Shown in pieces: positions 14,430 through 21,944 of a DNA stretch of 26,961 nucleotides. The notes under the pieces were generated by a model, which had not been told where the DNA came from, did not search any database, and saw only the letters and a list, made by a program, of their open reading frames with translations. This DNA is from M0108 sp044228695. GTDB taxonomy: Bacteria; Pseudomonadota; Gammaproteobacteria; Chromatiales; Chromatiaceae. The DNA is taken from assembly GCA_044228695.1 (NCBI GenBank), contig JBGAUK010000043.1:1-26961 (forward strand), read 5' to 3'. Position 1 is the stretch's first letter; the number at the start of each line of letters is the position of its first letter. The position numbers were made by a program, and so were the translations under genes.

Positions 14430-15776
14430 GTGTCAGTTTGGGAAAAATGCGTCGGGTTTCTCAAGGGGGAGCTTTCTCCAGCGGAGTTCAATACTTGGAT
14501 TCTTCCCCTCCAGGCGATCGAAGATGGTCGGCGTGTACGCCTCTTCGCCCCTAATCGATTTGTCAAGGATTGGGTTCGCAAATCCTATCAGGATCGGATC
14601 CTGGAAGTTTGTGCCCGCCTAAGCCAGGGCGAGGTACAGGAATTGACCTTCGAGATAGGCTCTTTGCGGCGCACTGATGTCGGTGAGGCAAGATCAGTCA
14701 GTCCCAATCCATCCGGAGAAAGCGTGCCGGTTGATGAAGCCGGGCACAATCGTACGGATTCCAACCTTAATCCTGAATTCACCTTTGATACCTTTGTCGA
14801 GGGCAAGTCTAATCAGATTGCTAGGGCAGTGGCCATTCAGATTGGCCAAAATCCAGGTATAGCTTATAACCCATTGTTCATATATGGTGGCGTGGGTCTT
14901 GGCAAGACCCATTTGATGCATGCCGTTGGCAATGAGGTCCTCAACTCCAATCCGAGCGCTCGCGTCATCTATTTGCATTCCGACCGGTTTGTGGGCGAAA
15001 TGGTGAAGGCTCTCCAGCACAACCGGATTGACGAGTTCAAAAAGCGCTATCGCTTCGTCAATGCCTTGCTGATTGATGATGTTCAGTTTTTTGCTGGTAA
15101 GGAACGTACTCAAGAGGAATTCTTCCATACCTTTAACGCCCTGTTTGATTCTCGTCAGCAAATTGTGCTGACCAGCGATTGCTTTCCCAAGGAGGTTCCT
15201 GGCCTTGATGATCGTCTTCGGTCCCGATTTGGTTGGGGGCTCACGGTCCAGATTGATCCGCCAGACACCGAGACGCGGGTTGCTATCCTTTACAGCAAGG
15301 CGCGACTGATGGGGGTTGAATTACCCGATGATGTTGCTTTTTTTGTTGGCAAGGCTATTCGCTCCAATGTTCGGGAACTGGAGGGAGCCTTGCGTCGGTT
15401 GGTTGCTAATTCCCAGTTCACCGGCGTCCCCATCAATCTCCCTTTCGCCAAGGATGCCCTGAGGGATATGCTTGCCGCGCAAGATCGGCAGGTAAATATC
15501 GTTAATATTCAGAAGACGGTAGCCGAGTATTACAAGATCCGGGTTGCTGATTTATTGTCCGCGAAACGTACCCGCAGCATCACCCGCCCACGGCAGGTCG
15601 CCATGACATTGGCGCGGGAGTTAACCAAACATAGCCTACCGGAGATAGGGAGCGCTTTTGGCGGGAGGGATCATACAACGGTCCTCCATGCCACCAACAA
15701 GGTCAAAAGTCTGCGTGAAGAAGATTCCGCCATGGAAGAAGACTTTAAGAACCTGTTACGGATACTTTCCTTCTGA
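14430..15776 (+). CDS. dnaA: Chromosomal replication initiator protein DnaA
   Basis: DnaA binds DnaA boxes at oriC, oligomerises with ATP and opens the duplex. In the 448-residue protein domain I starts MSVWEKCVGFLKGELSPAEF, a variable linker spans about 82-112, the AAA+ domain has Walker A GGVGLGKT at 153-160 and Walker B LLIDD at 213-217, and the C-terminal DNA-binding domain ends with the signature GGRDHTTVLHA (RDHTT at 413-417). The start is GTG at 14430, supported by GAGGAGGG nine bases ahead; MSVWEKC is the usual N-terminus. It diverges from rpmH and is followed by dnaN after 78 bases. A DnaA box upstream suggests autoregulation. I could not identify a clear sigma-70 promoter for it. 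Confidence 0.98.
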   Translation: MSVWEKCVGFLKGELSPAEFNTWILPLQAIEDGRRVRLFAPNRFVKDWVRKSYQDRILEVCARLSQGEVQELTFEIGSLRRTDVGEARSVSPNPSGESVPVDEAGHNRTDSNLNPEFTFDTFVEGKSNQIARAVAIQIGQNPGIAYNPLFIYGGVGLGKTHLMHAVGNEVLNSNPSARVIYLHSDRFVGEMVKALQHNRIDEFKKRYRFVNALLIDDVQFFAGKERTQEEFFHTFNALFDSRQQIVLTSDCFPKEVPGLDDRLRSRFGWGLTVQIDPPDTETRVAILYSKARLMGVELPDDVAFFVGKAIRSNVRELEGALRRLVANSQFTGVPINLPFAKDALRDMLAAQDRQVNIVNIQKTVAEYYKIRVADLLSAKRTRSITRPRQVAMTLARELTKHSLPEIGSAFGGRDHTTVLHATNKVKSLREEDSAMEEDFKNLLRILSF

Positions 15777-15854
15777 ATTTATACCCCTGTAATTCCATCC
15801 GATATGCGGTAACTCATCAGGGTCCTTCTCCCTAGTCGAGAGTAAACAAAGCCA

Positions 15855-16955
15855 ATGCACATTTGTACCCAGCGCGAGCGGTTGATACAGGCACTGACGA
15901 AGGTTGGCGGTGTCGTCGAAAAGCGGCAGACTTTGCCCATATTGGGCAATATTCACATCCATGCCGACGATGATGTCTTGACCTTTACGGGAACCGATCG
16001 TGAGGTCGAGATTCGTACCCGTGTCGCCGCCAGTGTGATCGAACCTGGGGATACCACAGTTCCGGCAAGAAAGTTTATCGACATTTGCAGGGCTGTTCCC
16101 GAGGACACCGAGATTACTTTTAAGCTGCAAAGTCAGCGAGCCAGTATCACAGCCGGCAAGAGCCGATTCAATCTCAGCACCCTTCCGGCGGAAGATTTTC
16201 CTTTGATGGAGATCTATAGTGGTGATCAGAGTATCGAACTTGAGCAGGGTATGCTAAAGGAATTGTTCGATAAGACGGCCTTCGCCATGGCCAATCAGGA
16301 TGTTCGTTATTACCTTAACGGCCTTTTCCTTAAGGTTCAGGCGCGGGGAGTGACCGCTGTAGCCACTGACGGTCATCGTTTGGCCATGCTGGAGCAATTG
16401 GTAGATCTGCCCATCGAAGAACCCATTCAGGTTATCGTGCCCCGTAAGACGGTGCATGAACTTAATCGGTTGCTTGAATCGGGCGGCGATCGAGTTCGGC
16501 TTGATCTTTCCCCGCGAACCTTGCGCGCCGTAATTGGCGATACTTTGCTGACATCCAAGCTGGTCGATGGCCGTTATCCTGATTACGAACGTGTTATCCC
16601 TCTGATGGCTGATAAGGTTGCTTTTCTGGATCGCGATGCCTTACGTCAGTCCTTGTTGCGCACCTCCATTCTCTCGAATGAAAAATTCAAGGGTATTCGC
16701 CTTAGTTTCGGACCGAATGAGTTGACTCTCCAGGCCCACAATCCGGAACAAGAGGAGGCGGAGGAGCATATGGAAATTGACTTCAGCGACGAACCGCTGG
16801 CCATTGGTTTTAATGTTGGATACTTGCTGGATGTTTTGAGCGTGATTGATGAACCCCGCGTCGAAATACGATTTGCCGAGTCCAATAGTAGTGCCTTAAT
16901 GCGTGGCGCTGGGCGGGAAGATCAAACCTATGTCGTGATGCCCATGCTGCTTTGA
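15855..16955 (+). CDS. dnaN: DNA polymerase III subunit beta (sliding clamp)
   Basis: The beta clamp is a ring-shaped dimer that tethers DNA polymerase III and many repair proteins to DNA. The 366-residue length equals that of E. coli. Three clamp domains are recognisable, with TLPILGNIHIHADDDVLTFT in domain 1, ATDGHRLAM in domain 2, and LVDGRYPDYERVIP with the C-terminal YVVMPMLL, which contributes to the partner-binding cleft. The ATG at 15855 has only a weak purine-rich stretch ahead, so translation may be helped by coupling with dnaA. It sits in the invariant dnaA-dnaN-recF-gyrB order. Confidence 0.98.
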   Translation: MHICTQRERLIQALTKVGGVVEKRQTLPILGNIHIHADDDVLTFTGTDREVEIRTRVAASVIEPGDTTVPARKFIDICRAVPEDTEITFKLQSQRASITAGKSRFNLSTLPAEDFPLMEIYSGDQSIELEQGMLKELFDKTAFAMANQDVRYYLNGLFLKVQARGVTAVATDGHRLAMLEQLVDLPIEEPIQVIVPRKTVHELNRLLESGGDRVRLDLSPRTLRAVIGDTLLTSKLVDGRYPDYERVIPLMADKVAFLDRDALRQSLLRTSILSNEKFKGIRLSFGPNELTLQAHNPEQEEAEEHMEIDFSDEPLAIGFNVGYLLDVLSVIDEPRVEIRFAESNSSALMRGAGREDQTYVVMPMLL

Positions 16956-16970
16956 TCTCCTCATGAATCC

Positions 16971-18035
16971 GTGATTCTAGAAAGAATTGCCATCTCGGGC
17001 CTGCGTAACATCCATCACCTGGATTTCTGCCCCCACCCCTCCATCAATTGGCTCACCGGGCTCAATGGCGCTGGTAAGACGTCTATTCTTGAGGCTATGT
17101 TTCTCATTTCCCGGGGCCGAGGTTACAGAGGCCGAAAGCATGGTCCCTTGCTAGGTGCTGGCAGGGATTTTCTTGAAGTTTCGGCCCTCCTGCGTTCTTT
17201 GGAAGATGATGGCCCGTTGACGCGTCTCAAACTGACTCGGGCGCATGATGAATCGCATTTTCAAGAGAATGGGCAAGCCGTTTCAGGCGTTCAGCATTTG
17301 CGGCGGCGTTTCCATGTACGCTTGATTGCCGATAATTCCCAGCAATTATTGGAGGGCCAGCCTGGTTTGCGTCGCCTCTTTCTGGACTGGAACTTGTTCC
17401 ACGTGGAACCAGGTTATGGGCGGATACTTGCTGAATTTAGGCGGGTCTTGGGACAAAGAAATTCCTGGCTGCGTAGTGGTGCCAGAGGACCTGCTGTTTG
17501 GGATCCCGACTATTGTCGGCTGGCCGAGTCCATAACCCGATCACGTCGTGAATTCTTAACAGACCTTGATGGACTTCTTTCCGCGTCAGCCGTGGAGGGG
17601 TTGGGCTTATGCCCTGTCCTCGAGTTTCGTCCAGGATGGCCAGCAAAGTTTAAGCTAATGAATATCCTTGCTGAGAGCCTTAAGGATGATAGGGATCGTG
17701 GATTCACTTATTATGGACCACCCCGTGCTGACTTCTTGGTGCTCTCCCAGGATCGGAAATCATTGCCATCACGTGGCCAGACCAAATTCCTTGTATTTCT
17801 TTTGCAACTTGCTGCTCAGCGTCATTGGTTGAATAAGGGTGGTCCGCCTTGTATTTGGCTCCTTGATGATATTGGCGCCGAACTGGATTCTCACGCCTTG
17901 GCCTCAATTCTACAAGCCATAGCCTTAATGCCTGGTCAGGCATTTATCACTGCCGTCGCTTGCCACGGCGAGGTCCCCAAGGGCTATGCAAGTGGGGCTG
18001 TGTTCCACGTGGAACGGGGTGCGATCATCGGTTAA
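16971..18035 (+). CDS. recF: DNA replication and repair protein RecF
   Basis: RecF is an SMC-like ATPase that loads RecA at single-strand gaps with RecO and RecR. The 354-residue protein begins MILERIAISGLRNIHHLDF and has Walker A GLNGAGKTS at 30-38, the signature SRGQTKFLVFLLQLAA and Walker B IWLLDDIGAELD near the C-terminus, plus YYGPPRADFLV. The start is GTG at 16971, 15 bases after the dnaN stop, without a good ribosome site, so coupling to dnaN is likely. Two parS palindromes are embedded in the coding sequence (17395-17410 and 18001-18016). In the codons concerned they give FHVEP and FHVER, so the same FHVE residues appear twice. Confidence 0.97.
   Translation: MILERIAISGLRNIHHLDFCPHPSINWLTGLNGAGKTSILEAMFLISRGRGYRGRKHGPLLGAGRDFLEVSALLRSLEDDGPLTRLKLTRAHDESHFQENGQAVSGVQHLRRRFHVRLIADNSQQLLEGQPGLRRLFLDWNLFHVEPGYGRILAEFRRVLGQRNSWLRSGARGPAVWDPDYCRLAESITRSRREFLTDLDGLLSASAVEGLGLCPVLEFRPGWPAKFKLMNILAESLKDDRDRGFTYYGPPRADFLVLSQDRKSLPSRGQTKFLVFLLQLAAQRHWLNKGGPPCIWLLDDIGAELDSHALASILQAIALMPGQAFITAVACHGEVPKGYASGAVFHVERGAIIG
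17395..17410. promoter_or_regulatory. parS site 1 (ParB binding), inside recF
   Basis: TGTTCCACGTGGAACC contains the perfect 14-base palindrome GTTCCACGTGGAAC. It matches the bacterial parS consensus, in the CC/GG form known from Pseudomonas. ParB is encoded in the same window, so the site is very probably functional. Confidence 0.88.
18001..18016. promoter_or_regulatory. parS site 2 (ParB binding), 3' end of recF
   Basis: TGTTCCACGTGGAACG carries the same 14-base palindrome as the first site, 606 bases downstream. It overlaps codons of the RecF C-terminus and lies 117 bases before gyrB. Two copies this close are far beyond chance for a 14-base word. Confidence 0.88.
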
Positions 18036-18132
18036 CCTGTGCCCTTCTTCCTTCCGACCGCATTCCAGCCAAATCAGGTAAAATAGAAATCCAGGTCGGT
18101 AATTCGGCGCAAGAAATAGATTCAGGCACTCC

Positions 18133-20538
18133 ATGAGCTACGACTCCTCAAATATCAAAGTTCTTCGCGGGCTAGATGCGGTACGCAAGCGTCCAGGCAT
18201 GTACATCGGGGATACGGATGATGGTACTGGCCTGCATCACATGGTTTTCGAGGTCGTCGACAACTCTATTGACGAGGCTTTGGCGGGCCATTGCACCAAC
18301 ATCAAGGTGAAGATTCACTCCGACCAGTCGATCACGGTGATCGATGATGGGCGTGGCATCCCGGTCGATATTCACCTTGAAGAAGGGCGGTCGGCTGCCG
18401 AGGTGATCATGACGATCCTTCACGCGGGAGGAAAGTTTGACGCCAACTCCTACAAGGTCTCTGGCGGGCTACATGGGGTTGGTGTCTCAGTGGTCAATGC
18501 CTTGTCGGAACGCCTTGCCTTAAGCATCCACCGTGATGGCAAAGAGTACCTGCAGGAGTATGCCCTGGGCGACCCCCAGTACCCTCTCAAGGAGGTGGGT
18601 GCCAGTAACCTTACCGGGACCGAGATCCATTTCAAGCCTTCAACAGAGATCTTTACCGATACGGTATTCCACTATGACATCCTGGCGAAGCGTCTCCGGG
18701 AGTTGTCCTTTCTGAATTCCGGTGTTCGCATCGTGTTAAGTGACGAGAACAGTGGGCGCGAAGATGTCTTCGAATACAAGGGGGGCATTAGAGCATTTGT
18801 TAACCATCTGAATCGCAACAAGGTTCCGGTCCATCCCACGGTTTGCTATTTCGTTGCGGAGCGTCAAGGCATCCAGGTGGAAGTTGCCTTGCAATGGAAT
18901 GAGTCCTTTCAAGAGACCATCTTTTGCTACACCAATAACATACCCCAGCGGGATGGAGGTACCCATCTGGCTGGCTTCCGCGCCGGAATGACCCGAACCC
19001 TCAATCAGTACATAGAACGGGAGGATTTGGCCAAGAAGAACAAGATTAAAACCGTGGGTGATGATGCACGAGAGGGCCTGACGGCCGTCGTGTCGGTCAA
19101 GGTTCAGGACCCCAAGTTCTCGTCTCAGACTAAGGATAAGTTGGTGTCCTCGGAGGTCAAGGGGGTGGTTGAGGCCCTGGTGGTGGAAAACCTGGATACC
19201 TTTCTGGAGGAGCATCCCGCAGAGGCCAAAACCATTTCCAACAAGATGCTGGAGGCCGCGCGTGCACGCGAGGCTGCTCGTAAGGCCCGGGATTTAACCC
19301 GTCGCAAGGGTGTACTGGATATCGCTGGTCTTCCCGGGAAGTTGGCCGATTGCCAGGAACGCGATCCAAGCAAATGTGAACTCTATCTGGTTGAGGGTGA
19401 TTCGGCTGGTGGCTCGGCCAAGCAGGGCCGTGATCGCGCCTTCCAGGCCATTTTGCCCCTTAAAGGCAAAATATTGAATGTGGAAAAGGCCCGGTTCGAC
19501 AAGATGTTATCCTCAGCGGAGGTCGGGACCCTGATAACCGCCCTAGGGTGCGGCATTGGTCTGGAGGACTATAACCCGGATAAGCTACGGTACCATCGGG
19601 TTATCATCATGACCGATGCTGATGTTGATGGCGCACACATCCGGACCTTGCTGCTAACCTTTTTCTATCGCCAGATGCCGCAACTTGTTGAGCGCGGACA
19701 CATTTATATTGCCCAGCCACCTCTCTATAAGATCAAGCGCGGCAAGCAGGAACAGTATCTGCTGGGAGATACGGAACTGAACGCCGCCCTTTTGCAGACT
19801 GCCCTTGACGGTGCCCTGCTCTGTATTTCGGCGGAGACCCCGCCATTGGCGGCAACTGCCCTCGAGGAACTGGCGCGCGACTATCAGCTTTACCGCGCTA
19901 TCGTCCAGAGGCTAACAGGCCGCTATGACGCAGCCTTTTTGGGGACCCTACTCACCCTCTCACCCTACGGACGGGGCGAAGGGGATGCGGCGTTCGACAT
20001 TGACGCTTGGCTAGTCGAAATGAGGGACCTGCTGAATGCTCGGCCCGTCCCGGGGGAGCGCTTTTTGGTCGAACAGACGACCGAGGATGGTCCTGCCTAT
20101 CCTGGACTGGTCGTCACCCGCCTGCGCCACGGCATCCCCGAGACCAGTTATGTGCCCTTTGAGTTCTTTCGTGGCGGAGACTATGCCCGCATCAAGCTTC
20201 TAGCGGACAAACTGAGCGGACTGCTATCAACAGGGGCCTATGTCCAGCGCGGAGACAAGACCCGCCCGGTATCCAATTTCGGCGAGGCCATGGATTGGAT
20301 GATGGACGAGGTGCGACGCTACTACCATATCCAGCGCTACAAGGGTCTTGGGGAAATGAATCACGACCAACTCTGGGACACGACCATGAATACCGAGACT
20401 CGGCGACTGCTCCGGGTGACTATTGAGGATGCCGTGGCAGCGGATCAAATATTCACGACCCTGATGGGGGACCAGGTCGAGCCGCGTCGGGAATTTATCG
20501 AGCGTAATGCCTTGCAGGCAGGAAATATCGATATTTAG
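18133..20538 (+). CDS. gyrB: DNA gyrase subunit B
   Basis: GyrB is the ATPase subunit of gyrase, which introduces negative supercoils. In the 801-residue protein the GHKL ATPase domain has Glu40 and Asn44 in VFEVVDNSIDEALAG, DDGRGIP at 71-77 and GGLHGVGVSVVNAL. The TOPRIM region has LVEGDSAGGSAKQGRDRAFQ and MTDADVDGAHIRTLLL, and QRYKGLGEMN lies near the C-terminus. Length matches E. coli GyrB (804), so the roughly 165-residue insert of the gram-negative type within the C-terminal half is present. The ATG at 18133 follows recF by 97 bases, with only a weak ribosome site. A TAAAAT at 18079-18084 could be a -10 element but lacks a -35. Confidence 0.98.
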   Translation: MSYDSSNIKVLRGLDAVRKRPGMYIGDTDDGTGLHHMVFEVVDNSIDEALAGHCTNIKVKIHSDQSITVIDDGRGIPVDIHLEEGRSAAEVIMTILHAGGKFDANSYKVSGGLHGVGVSVVNALSERLALSIHRDGKEYLQEYALGDPQYPLKEVGASNLTGTEIHFKPSTEIFTDTVFHYDILAKRLRELSFLNSGVRIVLSDENSGREDVFEYKGGIRAFVNHLNRNKVPVHPTVCYFVAERQGIQVEVALQWNESFQETIFCYTNNIPQRDGGTHLAGFRAGMTRTLNQYIEREDLAKKNKIKTVGDDAREGLTAVVSVKVQDPKFSSQTKDKLVSSEVKGVVEALVVENLDTFLEEHPAEAKTISNKMLEAARAREAARKARDLTRRKGVLDIAGLPGKLADCQERDPSKCELYLVEGDSAGGSAKQGRDRAFQAILPLKGKILNVEKARFDKMLSSAEVGTLITALGCGIGLEDYNPDKLRYHRVIIMTDADVDGAHIRTLLLTFFYRQMPQLVERGHIYIAQPPLYKIKRGKQEQYLLGDTELNAALLQTALDGALLCISAETPPLAATALEELARDYQLYRAIVQRLTGRYDAAFLGTLLTLSPYGRGEGDAAFDIDAWLVEMRDLLNARPVPGERFLVEQTTEDGPAYPGLVVTRLRHGIPETSYVPFEFFRGGDYARIKLLADKLSGLLSTGAYVQRGDKTRPVSNFGEAMDWMMDEVRRYYHIQRYKGLGEMNHDQLWDTTMNTETRRLLRVTIEDAVAADQIFTTLMGDQVEPRREFIERNALQAGNIDI

Positions 20539-20557
20539 CATGAGGACGGAGGCTGGA

Positions 20558-20589
20558 TCCCTGTATCAGTCGCTCGTACGTGACAGGGA
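20558..20589. terminator. Possible hairpin between convergent gyrB and acyltransferase genes
   Basis: TCCCTGT (20558-20564) can pair with ACAGGGA (20583-20589), a 7-base stem around an 18-base loop. It lies in the 105-base gap between two converging genes, where a bidirectional terminator is expected. There is no T-run on either side, so it would not be a classical intrinsic terminator. Confidence 0.3.
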
Positions 20590-20643
20590 CTGTGTAGTGG
20601 TTTGAGGTGGATTTAAGAGGGGCGATACGCGCAGGGTGCGGTA

Positions 20644-21366
20644 TTAGCGGCTCTGCGGCAAACTAGCTACAGTCCCTTCGATCCATTCCTCAACCCGCCG
20701 ATTAATCTCCCCAGCCTTGAGTCCCTGGGTTGGTATGGGATCACCGATGGCGAGATCGATGATCCCAGGGTATTTGTGAAGCCCCCGTCGTTTCCAGAAA
20801 ACCCCCGCATTGTGGGCGATGGGCAAAATGGGGTATCCCGTCTTCTCGGCGAGCATAGCCCCGCCCAGATTGTATTTGATGTGCTCGCCTGGTGCGGTTC
20901 GCGTCCCCTCCGGAAAGATGACCACCCAGCGACCCGCCTCAAGCGATTGACGCCCTTCCTGTAGAAGTTGTTTGATGGCTTGGCGTCCTGCTTTCCGATC
21001 AAGGGCGATAGGGTCTAGGGCTGCCATGCCCCACCCGAAAAATGGTATCCACAGCAATTCCCGCTTGATAACCCAGGTGTTGTTGGCCGGCAACAGGCCT
21101 CGCAAGGCGATGGTCTCCCAGGCCGATTGGTGCTTGCTCAAGACGATACAGTTTTCCCTTGGCAGCTTTTCCCAGCCATGAATCCGGTACTTGAGTCCGC
21201 AGATGATGCCGACTGCTTCCAGATTTAGTCGGCCCCAGAGTTTCCCAAGTTTCGCCAGCATGGGGAAGGGAAGGACCCACTTGAGCAGATATAAGGACGG
21301 CGCTATGACTAGGGTGGTCAGGCTCAGGAAAACCATGTAGATGAAAGATCTGAGCATTACCAACAT
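20644..21366 (-). CDS. 1-acyl-sn-glycerol-3-phosphate acyltransferase family protein
   Basis: PlsC-type enzymes transfer an acyl chain to lysophosphatidic acid to make phosphatidic acid at the inner membrane. The 240-residue product has a hydrophobic N-terminus (about residues 5-33). Motif I reads KHQSAWET, so the catalytic His79 is followed by Glu84 where the classical H-x4-D has Asp. A KRELLWIPFFGWGM block follows at about 101, and motif III FPEGTR is at 151-156. The ATG at 21364-21366 was preferred over an upstream TTG because GAGGGG lies seven bases ahead. It follows gmhB by 10 bases and belongs to the glyQ-glyS-gmhB run. The same gene position next to gyrB is seen in Pseudomonas. The acyl acceptor cannot be told from sequence. 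Confidence 0.92.
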   Translation of the reverse strand: MLVMLRSFIYMVFLSLTTLVIAPSLYLLKWVLPFPMLAKLGKLWGRLNLEAVGIICGLKYRIHGWEKLPRENCIVLSKHQSAWETIALRGLLPANNTWVIKRELLWIPFFGWGMAALDPIALDRKAGRQAIKQLLQEGRQSLEAGRWVVIFPEGTRTAPGEHIKYNLGGAMLAEKTGYPILPIAHNAGVFWKRRGLHKYPGIIDLAIGDPIPTQGLKAGEINRRVEEWIEGTVASLPQSR

Positions 21367-21376
21367 GGTCAACCCC

Positions 21377-21916
21377 TCATGCCGCGAGAAGAAAATCCGT
21401 CGCTGCTGCTAAGTCGTCGAAAACAGGGATGTCACCCAGTTCGCCGGGGTGATTGGCGCAGGTTTTCTGGCCATTACCGGTGCGTACCAGGATGGGGGAA
21501 GCCCCAACCGCTAGCGCCGACGCCAGATCTCGCCAGGAATCGCCGATGCAGGGTACGCCGACAAGATCGACCTGGAGTCTGGAGCCAATCTCATGCAACA
21601 GGCCCGGTGAGGGTTTGCGGCAAGCACACTTGGCCTCGGGAGTGTGAGGGCAGAAAAAAATGGCTTCTACTTGAGCACCTTGAGACCCCAGTTCTCGAGC
21701 CAATTTGCGGTGTATGGCGTTGAGATCATCAATGGTGAATAAGCCCCGCCCCAGTCCAGATTGATTGCTGGCGATGGCAATTCGATAACCACCGTGATAT
21801 AGACGAGCCATGGCATCCAGACTGCCGGGAATGGGAACCCATTCCTCCAGTGACTTGATATAGTCAACCGAATCCTGGTTGATGACGCCATCGCGATCAA
21901 GAATGATCAGCTTCAT
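21377..21916 (-). CDS. gmhB: D-glycero-beta-D-manno-heptose-1,7-bisphosphate 7-phosphatase
   Basis: GmhB removes the C7 phosphate of heptose bisphosphate in the pathway to ADP-heptose for the lipopolysaccharide core. The 179-residue HAD-superfamily protein begins MKLIILDRDGVIN, with nucleophile Asp7 and Asp9. SNQSGLGRG is motif II. FFCPHTPEAKCACRKPSPGL is the cysteine and histidine zinc loop with the motif III lysine, and CIGDSWRDL is motif IV. These features separate GmhB from histidinol phosphatases of the same family, though that split is an inference. The ATG at 21914-21916 has GAGG five bases ahead. It follows glyS by 28 bases. Confidence 0.94.
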   Translation of the reverse strand: MKLIILDRDGVINQDSVDYIKSLEEWVPIPGSLDAMARLYHGGYRIAIASNQSGLGRGLFTIDDLNAIHRKLARELGSQGAQVEAIFFCPHTPEAKCACRKPSPGLLHEIGSRLQVDLVGVPCIGDSWRDLASALAVGASPILVRTGNGQKTCANHPGELGDIPVFDDLAAATDFLLAA

Positions 21917-21944
21917 GTGACCTCTGCACCCCGTCCGTCTGTTC

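Noticed and set aside
14297..14581. A minus-strand frame spanning the dnaA start and the DnaA box
   Set aside because: It overlaps the start of dnaA in antisense, would cross the intergenic control region and resembles no protein I know.
21049..21057. GTATCCACA, an 8/9 match to a DnaA box, inside the acyltransferase gene
   Set aside because: Single, intragenic and imperfect; such matches are expected by chance in 27 kb.
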